A stretch of DNA of 64,000 nt from Pseudomonas sp. PSE14 (GTDB taxonomy: Bacteria > Pseudomonadota > Gammaproteobacteria > Pseudomonadales > Pseudomonadaceae): contig NZ_CP115669.1 of assembly GCF_029203285.1 (NCBI RefSeq), forward strand, positions 4,836,001 through 4,900,000. Reading direction: 5' to 3'. Below, piece by piece: positions 17,660-25,777 of the stretch. Made by a program: the position numbers and the translations under genes. Numbering within the stretch: position 1 is the first letter of the stretch; the number at the start of each line of letters is the position of its first letter. The notes under the pieces are model-generated. The model ran no database searches, was not told where the DNA came from, and saw only the letters and a program-made list of their open reading frames with translations.

Positions 17660-18433
17660 TTACAGGAACTTGGAGAAATCCGGCTGGCGACGCTGGGTGA
17701 AGGCGCTCAGCGCTTCCTGGGCCTCCGGCGAGTGCAGGCGCTCGACGAAGAGCTGTCCCTCCTCCGCCACTACCTGGCGCAATTGCTCGATGTAAGGCGC
17801 CTTGAGCAGGCGCTTACTCAGCGCCACCGCCGCCGGCGGCAGTTGCTGCAGCGACTGGCAGACCTCACGGGCACGCTCGATGGCAGCGGCGCCGTCGGCC
17901 AGCGCTTCGTTGGCGATGCCGTACGCCACCGCCTGCTCGCCGGTGAAACCTTCGCCACGCATCAGCAGGCTGGCCGCCTTCACAGGGCCGACCAGGCGCG
18001 GTACCAGGAAGCTGGAGCCGAACTCCGGGCACAGGCCGAGGTTGACGAAGGGCATCTTGAACTTGGAGCCCTGGGCGACGAAGACCTGGTCGCAGTGCAA
18101 CAACAGGGTGGTGCCGATCCCCACGGCGGGGCCGGCCACCGCCGCGACCACCGGCTTGGTGAAGTCCATCAGCGCGCGCATGAAGCGGAATACCGGGCTG
18201 TCCGGGCCGCTGGGCGGTTGCTGGAGGAAGTCGACGATGTCATTGCCACTGGTGAAGCATTCCGCGCCGCCGGTGATCAGTACCACGCGCACGGTGCGGT
18301 CCGCCTCCGCCGCCTCCAGGGCCTCGGCCAGGGCGGAGTACATGGTGCGGGTCAGCGCGTTCATCTTGTCCGGACGGTTCAGGCGCAGGGTCAGCAGGCC
18401 CTGTTCGCGTTCGACGAGAATCTGTTCGCTCAT
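17660..18433 (-). CDS. enoyl-CoA hydratase/isomerase family protein
   Basis: A 257-residue crotonase-fold protein. Oxyanion-hole segments are FTSGNDIVDF (near residue 63) and the AGPAVGIGTTLLLHCD region (near residue 102); the FVNLGLCPEFGSS stretch carries a Glu at the position of one catalytic acid of enoyl-CoA hydratase, but the second catalytic Glu is not obvious, so an isomerase activity is equally possible. The ATG follows AGAAGGA. It is the last gene of a minus-strand unit with the ferredoxin reductase gene 48 bases upstream and sadC before it. Physiological substrate unknown. Confidence 0.88.
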   Translation of the reverse strand: MSEQILVEREQGLLTLRLNRPDKMNALTRTMYSALAEALEAAEADRTVRVVLITGGAECFTSGNDIVDFLQQPPSGPDSPVFRFMRALMDFTKPVVAAVAGPAVGIGTTLLLHCDQVFVAQGSKFKMPFVNLGLCPEFGSSFLVPRLVGPVKAASLLMRGEGFTGEQAVAYGIANEALADGAAAIERAREVCQSLQQLPPAAVALSKRLLKAPYIEQLRQVVAEEGQLFVERLHSPEAQEALSAFTQRRQPDFSKFL

Positions 18434-18481
18434 GGCAAATCCTTCTTATTGGACTTCTACTTATTGGGGCCGCGCGCCGCT

Positions 18482-19420
18482 TCAGGCGTGCGGAAGGAAC
18501 AGGTCGGCCAGCGTCTGGCCGCGCGGCACGCCACAGAGGTAGAGGCGGCGGGCGAAGGCATCGACGCTGTCGGGGTGGCCGCAGAGTAAGGCGATGCTCC
18601 GCCGCGAAACAAGCCGGAGTTGCGCCAAAACTTCGGCCGACTCGGCCGCGGTCATCAGCGTCACCTCCAGCTCCGGGTGCACGGCGGCAAGCTCGCGCAG
18701 CGCTTCGGCGAGGTAGTGGCCGGCATTGTCATGAGCCTGGTGAATGACCCGGATGGGACCTGCGTGATGCTGGCGCAACGCCTCGCGCAGCAAGCCCCAG
18801 AGCGGCGCCAGACCGGTGCCGGAGGCCATCAGCAGCAACGGCCGGTCGTGCCATTCGGGGTCATAGTGCAGGGCGCCGCCGCGCAGCTCGCCCAGGCGTA
18901 CGCTATCGCCCGCCTTCAACTGGCGGGCAAAGCCGCTGAACGCGCCAGGCAGACGGCAATCGATGTGGAACTCCAGCCAGGGGTCGATACCCGGTACGCT
19001 GGCCAGCGAGTAGGGCCGCGCCACGCCCTCGGTGCTCCAGAGGATCAGGTGCTGCCCGGCGCGATAGCGCAGCGGGCGTTGCGGCGTCAGGCGAAGACGC
19101 AGTACGTCCGGCGCCGGCCAGTCCAGCTCGGCGACGCTGGCGGGCAGGCCGTCGCGCTGCGGGTCGAAGACTTCCACGGCGAGGTCTTCGATGACCTGGC
19201 ACTGGCAGGACAACCGCCAGCCCTCGTCGCGTCGTGCGGCCTCCAGCGCATCGGGTAATGCATCGCGGACTTCTCCGCGCGTGCAGCGCACCAGGCAGGC
19301 GTGGCAGCTGCCGGCGCGGCAACTGTAGGGCACGGCGACGCCGGCCCCGCGCAGGGCATCGAGCAGGTTGACTCCGGGGGTTACCGAAAAGCGTTGCGAT
19401 CCGGCCTGTATCTCAGGCAC
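18482..19420 (-). CDS. ferredoxin-type [2Fe-2S] NAD(P)H-flavin oxidoreductase
   Basis: A 312-residue electron-transfer protein with an N-terminal plant-type [2Fe-2S] ferredoxin domain (YSCRAGSCHACLVRC, with a fourth Cys in LSCQC) and a C-terminal ferredoxin-NADP reductase domain: RPYSLAS binds FAD, and LLLMASGTGLAPLWGLL and LLCGHP bind the nicotinamide nucleotide. This resembles the reductase component of ring-hydroxylating oxygenases or CDP-6-deoxy reductases, but no oxygenase gene is nearby. I choose the GTG at 19420: it has GGGAG seven bases upstream and overlaps the sadC stop codon by 8 bases, so it is probably translationally coupled to sadC. Confidence 0.85.
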   Translation of the reverse strand: MPEIQAGSQRFSVTPGVNLLDALRGAGVAVPYSCRAGSCHACLVRCTRGEVRDALPDALEAARRDEGWRLSCQCQVIEDLAVEVFDPQRDGLPASVAELDWPAPDVLRLRLTPQRPLRYRAGQHLILWSTEGVARPYSLASVPGIDPWLEFHIDCRLPGAFSGFARQLKAGDSVRLGELRGGALHYDPEWHDRPLLLMASGTGLAPLWGLLREALRQHHAGPIRVIHQAHDNAGHYLAEALRELAAVHPELEVTLMTAAESAEVLAQLRLVSRRSIALLCGHPDSVDAFARRLYLCGVPRGQTLADLFLPHA

Positions 19421-20531
19421 GCGTCCACTCCCATGCGGCATCGCAGCGGTTACGTCCGCTGCGTTTCGCACGGTAGAGCGCCTGGTCGGCCCGTTGCAAG
19501 GCCTCGTCGAGATCGTCGGTGGGCTCCAGCAGGGTCATCCCCGCCGACAGACTCAGCACTTCGATATTCACCCCTACCGGCTGCGCGTCGGCGTAGGCCA
19601 TGCGCAGCCGTTCGCAGCAGGTCGCCAGCCGGTCGGCATCGGCGTTGGGCAGCAGCAGGACGAACTCCTCGCCGCCATAGCGCGCCAGGATGTCGCCCTC
19701 GCGCAGGCAGGCCCGCGCCACCGCGGCGAAGGTCTGCAACACACGGTCGCCGGCGGCGTGGCCGTGGAGGTCGTTGATGCGCTTGAAGTGATCCAGGTCG
19801 ATCAGGGCCAGGCCATGACGCTGGTTCAATTGCATTTCGTCCAGCGCGCGGCCGGCCAGACGCAGGAAGTGGCGGCGGTTGAACAGGCCGGTCAGTTCAT
19901 CGGTGGCCACCAGGTCCTCCAGCTGACGCATCATCCCGCGCAGCGTGTCCTGGTGAGCCTGCAGCGCGTAGCGGCGTTGGCGCATGCGCTGGCGCAGCGC
20001 CTGGACATAGCCGGCGAACAGGCTGAGCCAGACCAGGACGATGAACAGCACCAGCAGTTGCAGGATCGCCTGGGCGGGCAATTCGAGGCGCTGCTGGAAG
20101 GCCTCCCACAGGTTCAGGCCGGCGAAGGCGATGAACGCCAGCCCCGCGCAACGGGCGAACACCCTGGGCTGTAGCTGGAACACGCCGAACAGCAGGATCA
20201 GCACGTAGAACACCATCAGGGTGCCGCGCGCGCTGTCGACGTTGGCCAGGAACAGGGTGTGCCAGATGAGCGCGACCAGCACCTGCGGCTCGGTCATGCT
20301 CGGGTCGGAGAAGCGTTGGTTGCGCCCGGTAAGGAACAACCAGAAGAAGACCAGTTGGCTGGCCACCACCAATAGCGTGCAACCCAGCGCGAAGGCGACG
20401 GTGCCGCGGAAGAAGTCACCAAACACTGCCATCCATAGCAATAGCTGCGCCAGCGCGTAAGTGCCAACGGCCATGCCGAATCGCCTGATGAGTAGTTTTT
20501 GTAAGGCGCGCTGTTTCAGCAGTGTGCTCAT
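19413..20531 (-). CDS. sadC: membrane diguanylate cyclase SadC
   Basis: SadC makes cyclic-di-GMP from GTP and promotes surface attachment while repressing swarming. The 372-residue protein has about six transmembrane helices in residues 15-175, a short basic linker, and a GGDEF domain. The active-site signature is GGEEF (286-290), and an RxxD inhibitory site (277-280) lies five residues before it, so the enzyme should be active and product-inhibited. Identification as SadC rests on the membrane topology and the position next to fumA and the ferredoxin reductase gene, as PA4332. The ATG at 20531 follows GGAG. It heads a minus-strand unit divergent from fumA. Confidence 0.88.
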   Translation of the reverse strand: MSTLLKQRALQKLLIRRFGMAVGTYALAQLLLWMAVFGDFFRGTVAFALGCTLLVVASQLVFFWLFLTGRNQRFSDPSMTEPQVLVALIWHTLFLANVDSARGTLMVFYVLILLFGVFQLQPRVFARCAGLAFIAFAGLNLWEAFQQRLELPAQAILQLLVLFIVLVWLSLFAGYVQALRQRMRQRRYALQAHQDTLRGMMRQLEDLVATDELTGLFNRRHFLRLAGRALDEMQLNQRHGLALIDLDHFKRINDLHGHAAGDRVLQTFAAVARACLREGDILARYGGEEFVLLLPNADADRLATCCERLRMAYADAQPVGVNIEVLSLSAGMTLLEPTDDLDEALQRADQALYRAKRSGRNRCDAAWEWTRA

Positions 20532-20791
20532 GGGGCTCCATCCCGTAATGGCACCTGGCCTCCACTCTACTATCAAAGCGCCTGGTCGCCTAGCCGATCG
20601 GAATGTGGGCGCCCATGTGGCTTCCAAAGAAAAGCGGAGGCCCCTGTGACCAAGGTCGGATCACTGGCGCGTGCGCGGCAAGCGGCCGCAGCGGTATACT
20701 ACGGCGCCTTTTTTCGCCGGAACCGTGCCGGCGTACTCCCGATGTAACAGGCCCTGCGCCTGTATTTCCCGCCTGAAGAGGACCGTGCTCC

Positions 20792-22315
20792 ATGGCCGTG
20801 ATCAAGCAAGACGACCTGATCCAGAGCGTCGCCGATGCCCTGCAGTTCATCTCCTACTACCACCCGGTTGATTTCATCCAGGCCATGCATGAGGCCTACC
20901 TGCGCGAAGAATCGCCGGCTGCCCGGGACTCGATGGCGCAGATCCTGATCAACTCGCGCATGTGCGCCACCGGCCATCGCCCGATCTGCCAGGACACCGG
21001 CATCGTCACCGTGTTCGTCCGCGTCGGCATGGACGTACGCTGGGACGGCGCCACCATGAGCGTCGACGACATGATCAACGAAGGCGTGCGTCGCGCCTAC
21101 AACCTGCCGGAAAACGTCCTGCGCGCCTCCATCCTGGCCGACCCGGCAGGTAGCCGTAAGAACACCAAGGACAACACCCCGGCGGTGATCCACTACTCCA
21201 TCGTCCCCGGCAACACCGTGGAAGTGGACGTCGCGGCCAAGGGCGGCGGCTCCGAGAACAAGTCGAAGATGGCCATGCTCAACCCGTCCGACTCCATCGT
21301 CGACTGGGTGCTGAAGACCGTTCCGACCATGGGCGCCGGCTGGTGCCCGCCGGGCATGCTCGGCATCGGCATCGGCGGTACCGCCGAGAAGGCCGCGGTG
21401 ATGGCGAAGGAAGTCCTGATGGACCCGATCGACATCCATGAGCTGAAGGCCCGCGGCCCGCAGAACCGCATCGAGGAACTGCGCCTGGAGCTGTTCGAGA
21501 AGGTCAACCAGCTGGGCATCGGCGCCCAGGGCCTGGGCGGCCTGACCACCGTGCTCGACGTGAAGATCATGGACTACCCGACCCACGCAGCGTCCCTGCC
21601 GGTCTGCATGATCCCCAACTGCGCCGCCACCCGTCACGCCCACTTCGTGCTCGACGGTTCCGGCCCGGCTTCGCTGGAAGCGCCGCCGCTGGACGCCTAC
21701 CCGGAAATCGTCTGGGAAGCCGGTCCCTCCGCGCGCCGCGTCGACCTGGACAAGATCACCCCGGAAGAAGTGCAGAGCTGGAAGCCGGGCGAAACCCTGC
21801 TGCTCAACGGCAAGATGCTCACCGGCCGCGATGCTGCACACAAGCGCATGGTCGACATGCTGAACAAGGGCGAAGAGCTGCCGGTAGACCTCAAGGGCCG
21901 CTTCATCTACTACGTCGGCCCGGTCGATCCGGTCGGTGACGAAGTGGTTGGCCCGGCTGGCCCGACCACCGCGACCCGCATGGACAAATTCACCCGCCAG
22001 ATCCTGGAAAGCACCGGCCTGCTGGGCATGATCGGCAAGTCCGAGCGCGGCCCGATCGCCATCGAGGCGATCAAGGACAACAAGGCCGTGTATCTGATGG
22101 CTGTGGGCGGCGCCGCCTACCTGGTCGCCCAGGCGATCAAGAAGTCCAAGGTCCTGGCCTTCGCCGAACTGGGCATGGAAGCGATCTACGAGTTCGACGT
22201 GAAAGACATGCCGGTGACCGTCGCGGTCGACACCAATGGCGAGTCGGTGCACATCACCGGCCCGGCCATCTGGCAGAAGAAGATCGCCGAGAACCTGGCG
22301 GTGGAAGTGAAGTAA
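20792..22315 (+). CDS. fumA: class I (iron-sulfur) fumarate hydratase
   Basis: Fumarase interconverts fumarate and malate in the citric acid cycle; class I enzymes use an oxygen-sensitive [4Fe-4S] cluster. The 507-residue protein has the family's alpha domain, with Cys66 in HRPICQDTG as one cluster ligand and further Cys residues in the PVCMIPNCAATRHAHF region, and a beta domain whose KSERGPIAIEAIKDNKAVYL stretch is typical. The ATG has GAGGA upstream. A TATACT -10-like hexamer lies at 20695-20700, without a clear -35. A strong terminator follows. Confidence 0.93.
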   Translation: MAVIKQDDLIQSVADALQFISYYHPVDFIQAMHEAYLREESPAARDSMAQILINSRMCATGHRPICQDTGIVTVFVRVGMDVRWDGATMSVDDMINEGVRRAYNLPENVLRASILADPAGSRKNTKDNTPAVIHYSIVPGNTVEVDVAAKGGGSENKSKMAMLNPSDSIVDWVLKTVPTMGAGWCPPGMLGIGIGGTAEKAAVMAKEVLMDPIDIHELKARGPQNRIEELRLELFEKVNQLGIGAQGLGGLTTVLDVKIMDYPTHAASLPVCMIPNCAATRHAHFVLDGSGPASLEAPPLDAYPEIVWEAGPSARRVDLDKITPEEVQSWKPGETLLLNGKMLTGRDAAHKRMVDMLNKGEELPVDLKGRFIYYVGPVDPVGDEVVGPAGPTTATRMDKFTRQILESTGLLGMIGKSERGPIAIEAIKDNKAVYLMAVGGAAYLVAQAIKKSKVLAFAELGMEAIYEFDVKDMPVTVAVDTNGESVHITGPAIWQKKIAENLAVEVK

Positions 22316-22335
22316 GGCTTCGCCTTCTTCGCCCC

Positions 22336-22370
22336 ATGAAAAAGCCCGGCCATGTGCCGGGCTTTTTCAT
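22336..22370 (+). terminator. Rho-independent terminator of fumA
   Basis: Perfect 15-bp stem (22336-22350 with 22356-22370) around a CATGT loop, containing GCCCGGC and flanked by A and T runs, so it can act in both directions. Confidence 0.93.
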
Positions 22371-22407
22371 GGGTGGAATTTTTTGTGGTATCGACCTGTG
22401 GCTGGCC

Positions 22408-22536
22408 GATCGCGGATAAATCCGCTCCTACAACAGCCGGCAGCAACGGTGTTTCCCTGTAGGAGCGAGCTTGCTCGCGAACGGAGTTCCCGGCAGCACT
22501 GGCGCTGGGCGGTTCGCGAGCAAGCTCGCTCCTACG
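22408..22536. repeat. REP cluster: half palindrome plus inverted doublet
   Basis: A GATCGCGGATAAATCCGCTC variant (22408-22432) is followed by a GTAGGAGCGAGC doublet in inverted orientation (22459-22483 and 22512-22536). The cluster occupies most of the gap after fumA. Confidence 0.88.
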
Positions 22537-22554
22537 AAAAAGCCGTCAGCGGAG

Positions 22555-22857
22555 TCAGGCGCTGCGCGGCACCCGGTTCAGTTCCACGACATTGTCACGG
22601 CGCTGGGCTAGAAAACGGGTGCAGCTCACCCGCAGGAAGGAAGCGAAGTTCACCACCTCCCCGCGATAGTCCATTACCTCGTCATAGAGCTTGGTGATCA
22701 GTTGATTGGTGGTCATGCCGTCCACCTCGGCGATCTCGCGCAGGATGTCCCAGAACTGGTTCTCCAGGCGCAGTGTGGTGACCACGCCACGGATGCGCAG
22801 CGAGCGGGAGCGCGACTCATAGAGAATCGGGTCGGCCTTTACGTAGAGTTCGCACAT
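22555..22857 (-). CDS. ribbon-helix-helix domain protein
   Basis: A 100-residue protein resembling the RHH_4-type ribbon-helix-helix family: the segment RSLRIRGVVTTLRLENQFWDILREIAEVDGMTTNQLITKLYDEV gives a beta strand followed by two helices, with Thr/Leu/Arg residues in the strand that would enter the DNA groove. Members are small regulators often encoded alone. No toxin partner is next to it. The ATG at 22857 has a GGAGAAG site. Target genes are unknown. Confidence 0.78.
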   Translation of the reverse strand: MCELYVKADPILYESRSRSLRIRGVVTTLRLENQFWDILREIAEVDGMTTNQLITKLYDEVMDYRGEVVNFASFLRVSCTRFLAQRRDNVVELNRVPRSA

Positions 22858-22890
22858 GGACGGCTTCTCCAGCTTCGATGAGGGGCCAGT

Positions 22891-23472
22891 TTACAGGCTG
22901 ATCTTCGTGCCCAGCACGTCGAGGAACTTCGCCAGCCAGGCCGGGTGCGCCGGCCACGCGGGCGCGGTCACCAGATTGCCGTCGACATGGGCGGCATCCA
23001 CCGGGATGTCCACGTACTCGCCACCCGCCAGCTTCACTTCCGGGCCACAGGCTGGGTAAGCACTGCAGGCGCGGCCCTTGAGCACACCGGCAGCGGCCAG
23101 CAACTGGGCGCCATGGCAGACGGCGGCGATGGGTTTCTTCGCGGCATCGAAGGCTTTCACCAGTTCGATCACCTTGGCGTTCAGGCGCAGGTATTCCGGG
23201 GCGCGGCCGCCAGGGATCAGCAGCGCGTCGTAATCCTCAGCGCGCACCTCGGCGAAGGTGGCGTTCAGCGCGAAGTTGTGGCCCGGCTTCTCGCTGTAGG
23301 TCTGGTCGCCTTCGAAATCGTGGATGGCAGTGCGGATGCTCTGGCCAGCCTTCTTGTCCGGGCAGACGGCATGGACGGTATGCCCGACCATCAGCAGTGC
23401 CTGGAACGGCACCATGGTTTCGTAGTCTTCGGCGTAGTCGCCGACCAGCATCAGGATCTTCTTCGCGGCCAT
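22891..23472 (-). CDS. DJ-1/PfpI family protein
   Basis: A 193-residue class I glutamine-amidotransferase-like fold. The nucleophile elbow [14 protein letters not shown] contains the reactive Cys119, as in DJ-1, PfpI and YhbO proteins, which act as stress-protective hydrolases or glyoxalase/deglycase-like enzymes; the activity here cannot be decided from sequence. The ATG at 23472 is preferred over 23481 because the GGGAGG site at 23482-23487 directly touches the outer ATG and is well placed for the inner one. It is followed by the ribbon-helix-helix gene on the same strand. Confidence 0.85.
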   Translation of the reverse strand: MAAKKILMLVGDYAEDYETMVPFQALLMVGHTVHAVCPDKKAGQSIRTAIHDFEGDQTYSEKPGHNFALNATFAEVRAEDYDALLIPGGRAPEYLRLNAKVIELVKAFDAAKKPIAAVCHGAQLLAAAGVLKGRACSAYPACGPEVKLAGGEYVDIPVDAAHVDGNLVTAPAWPAHPAWLAKFLDVLGTKISL

Positions 23473-23578
23473 CGTGGGCATCCTCCCGGCAGGGCCCGGC
23501 CGTGGTGACCGGGCATGCGGGAGAGCTTAGTCAGTCGCGCAATCGGCGGGTAATAAGCCGCTACTACAGCGCATCACC

Positions 23579-24157
23579 TCAGAGGCCGATGCGCTCGAAA
23601 AAGCCCGGCCCCTCGACGGTCTTGCCGCTGGCGGCGATGCTCACCGGCGCCTGCACCTGACGCGTGGCGGGTATCTCCCGCGAGCCCAGCTCATTGCCTA
23701 CCAGGTTCAACGGGCCGGCGCCCTCCCCGGCGTTGTGCTGGAACTTGGGCGGCGTGTGGGTCTCGTCGTAGCGCAGGTAGTAGACCTGGCCAGCTTTCGC
23801 CTCCAGGGCGAAGCCGGAGATCAGGGTGAAGTCCAGGGTGCCGCCCGCGAAGCAGGTCCAGAAGCTGCCCAACAGCGGACGGCGCATCTGCAACTTGTAG
23901 CTGCCCGGCGCGAAGCTCATGGCGAAATAGCCGTTGCTCGGCAGGCTGCCGATCAGTTCGTTGTTGAGGAACAGCCCCGGCGCCTCCAGTTCCTCGTCGG
24001 ACCACTGGTTCTGCGGGCGGTAGATGTACACCGTCGCATGCTGTGGATCGCTCGGCAGCGCGCTGAACATCGGGCCATCGAGCGCACCGAAGAACGCACC
24101 GGGAGAACTGCAGCCGGCCAGCAACAGGAGGAAGGCGCACAGGGCCAGTCGGAGCAT
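23579..24157 (-). CDS. DUF2846-like lipoprotein
   Basis: A 192-residue lipoprotein; the signal MLRLALCAFLLLLAGC ends with lipobox LAGC (Cys16). The mature part has ATVYIYRPQNQW, followed by LFLNNELIGSLPSNGYFAMSFAPGSY, the beta-sheet pattern typical of DUF2846 proteins. These are envelope proteins of unknown function, some induced by stress. The ATG follows GAGGGA. A 9-bp perfect palindrome lies just upstream of the ribosome site (24173-24195). Confidence 0.8.
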   Translation of the reverse strand: MLRLALCAFLLLLAGCSSPGAFFGALDGPMFSALPSDPQHATVYIYRPQNQWSDEELEAPGLFLNNELIGSLPSNGYFAMSFAPGSYKLQMRRPLLGSFWTCFAGGTLDFTLISGFALEAKAGQVYYLRYDETHTPPKFQHNAGEGAGPLNLVGNELGSREIPATRQVQAPVSIAASGKTVEGPGFFERIGL

Positions 24158-24172
24158 GGAAAGTCCCTCTTA

Positions 24173-24195
24173 TGGTTATGCCCGGAGCATAACCA
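24173..24195. promoter_or_regulatory. 9-bp inverted repeat upstream of the lipoprotein gene
   Basis: TGGTTATGC (24173-24181) and GCATAACCA (24187-24195) are exact complements around a CCGGA spacer. The position, about 16-38 bases before the lipoprotein start, suits an operator overlapping the promoter or a 5' hairpin; no T-run follows. Confidence 0.5.
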
Positions 24196-24281
24196 CGGCG
24201 CCGTGCCTTGCCACCCGTCGAAAGTCCGGGTCGATGAGTTCACAGATGTGCAGAGATGGCGCCCCGCTCATCCCGTGCAGT

Positions 24282-24324
24282 TTGACACTGATCCTCTTCG
24301 GACGAAGTATTACCCGGTATTACC
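24282..24324 (+). promoter_or_regulatory. promoter and operator repeats of the toxin-antitoxin operon
   Basis: A perfect TTGACA -35 lies at 24282-24287. Beyond it, GTATTACC occurs twice (24307-24314 and 24317-24324), one helical turn apart, overlapping the likely -10 region (TATTAC at 24308-24313, though the spacing of 20 is long). Repeats at 10-bp period over a promoter are typical operators for ribbon-helix-helix antitoxins. Confidence 0.55.
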
Positions 24325-24345
24325 TTTCACTACAGAGGCACCGTT

Positions 24346-24615
24346 ATGGCCACTTCGGTCAAACTCGACGAGGAAATGCTCGCTCGCGTGCGCGAGCTGG
24401 CCGAGCTGCGCCAGCGCTCACCGCACTGGATCATGCGCGAGGCGATCGGCCAGTACGTTGTGCGTGAAGAACAGCGCGAAAAGCTCAAGCGCGACACCGA
24501 GCAGGCCTGGGAAGAGTTCCAGGCGACCGGCCAGCATGTCACTGCCGAAGCGGTGGAGAACTGGCTGAACAGCTGGGGCGATGAGGACGAACAAGCCGCA
24601 CCGAAATGCGAGTGA
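24346..24615 (+). CDS. ribbon-helix-helix antitoxin (ParD/CopG-like)
   Basis: An 89-residue protein opening MATSVKLDEEMLARVRELAEL, with the HWIMREAIGQYVVREE segment completing the ribbon-helix-helix DNA-binding fold; the acidic C-terminal half (about residues 45-89) would wrap the toxin. It is expected to neutralise the downstream ParE/RelE-type toxin and repress the operon through the GTATTACC repeats. The ATG follows an AGAGG site. Its last ten bases overlap the toxin gene. Confidence 0.87.
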   Translation: MATSVKLDEEMLARVRELAELRQRSPHWIMREAIGQYVVREEQREKLKRDTEQAWEEFQATGQHVTAEAVENWLNSWGDEDEQAAPKCE

Positions 24616-24893
24616 TCTACGCACCCGCCGCGCTTCGCGATCTCGAGCGCTTGCGCCGCTTCCTCCGCGAGACCAACCCAACTGCCGCACGCCGCGCCGG
24701 CCAGATCATCCTCCAGGCCACCCAGGCACTGGGGGCGCATCCGCAGATGGGGCGGCTGATCGATGACCTGCCCGTGGTTTATCGAGAATGGCCCATCGAC
24801 TTCGGCGACAGCGGCTACCTGGCTAGATACCGCATCGATGGCGAAACCCTGGTGGTCCTCGCCATCCGCCACCAACGCGAAGCCGGTTACTGA
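24606..24893 (+). CDS. ParE/RelE superfamily toxin
   Basis: A 95-residue protein with the ParE-type pattern: VIYAPAALRDLERLRRFLRE at the N-terminus, then GRLIDDLPVVYREWPIDFGDSGYLARY and the C-terminal VVLAIRHQREAGY, the conserved beta-strand ending of ParE/RelE proteins. ParE members poison DNA gyrase and RelE members cleave mRNA at the ribosome; the sequence here is closer in pattern to ParE. Its ATG lies inside the antitoxin gene, and its stop overlaps the convergent nitrilase gene by 7 bases. Confidence 0.87.
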   Translation: MRVIYAPAALRDLERLRRFLRETNPTAARRAGQIILQATQALGAHPQMGRLIDDLPVVYREWPIDFGDSGYLARYRIDGETLVVLAIRHQREAGY

Positions 24894-25777
24894 TCCAACA
24901 CCTTGAGGCGCCCCGGCGTGAACTGCTCCGGCCAGTCGCGGCGGGTGAACACCTGACCTTCGCGGCGCACGCGGCGGACTTCGTCCAGGTCCAGGTCGTG
25001 CAGCAGCCAGCGGCTGGTTGCCGGCATCAGTTCTTCGCTCAGCGCCAGCACGCCATCGGCGGGCATGCCGTAGTCCGGCGGCACGTAGAGCCCCGCGCGG
25101 CCGACGTTTTCGTCCAGCGCCGGCGACCAGGGCGCAAGCCCCACGGTCGGCGAGTGCAGCACGGCGATCTGGTTCTCCAGCGCACGGGCCTGGGCGCCGA
25201 TGCGCACGCGGTGATAGCCAGCCTCGGTATCCGTGCAACTGGGCGCGAGGATCAGGTCGACCTCCTGCTCGGCGAGGGTGCGCGCCAGCAGCGGGAATTC
25301 GTTGTCGTAGCAGATGAGGATGCCCAGCCGACCGAACTCGGTTTCGAACACGCGCAGGCCTTCGCCGCCGACGATGTTCCACTGCTCACGCTCGAAGCGC
25401 GTCATCAGCAGCTTGTCCTGGGCGCCGAGCAGGCCCTGCGGGCCAAATAGCCAGGCGCGGTTGCGATACAGGCCGTCATCGTCCAGCACCGGCGCGGAGC
25501 CGGGCACCAGGTAGAGATTCAGCCGCCGGGCGATGGATTCGCACAGCGCCAGCCATTTCGGTAACCACGATTGCAGACCGGCGATGGAGCCGTGCAGGTC
25601 GCTGCGCTGCGCCTCGGGCAACAGGCCGCTCAACACCAGCCCGGCATATTCGGGCAGCACCAGCAGACGCGCGCCCTGCTCCGCCGCCTCGGCGCACAGG
25701 TCTTCGAGGTGCTGCGCGTAGGCCTCCCAGTGTTCGTGCAACTCGATGGCATACTGGCAGGCGGCAACGCGGATCAT
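24887..25777 (-). CDS. carbon-nitrogen hydrolase (nitrilase superfamily)
   Basis: A 296-residue nitrilase-fold amidohydrolase with a complete catalytic triad: Glu43 in LLVLPEYAG, Lys122 in GAQDKLLMTRFE and Cys156 in LGILICYDNEFP. The substrate is probably an amide, but its identity cannot be read from sequence. The ATG at 25777 overlaps the stop codon of the upstream GNAT gene (TGATG), so the two are translationally coupled. In many bacteria these two domains form a single fused protein, which supports joint action. The 3' end overlaps the convergent toxin gene by 7 bases. Confidence 0.9.
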   Translation of the reverse strand: MIRVAACQYAIELHEHWEAYAQHLEDLCAEAAEQGARLLVLPEYAGLVLSGLLPEAQRSDLHGSIAGLQSWLPKWLALCESIARRLNLYLVPGSAPVLDDDGLYRNRAWLFGPQGLLGAQDKLLMTRFEREQWNIVGGEGLRVFETEFGRLGILICYDNEFPLLARTLAEQEVDLILAPSCTDTEAGYHRVRIGAQARALENQIAVLHSPTVGLAPWSPALDENVGRAGLYVPPDYGMPADGVLALSEELMPATSRWLLHDLDLDEVRRVRREGQVFTRRDWPEQFTPGRLKVLDQ

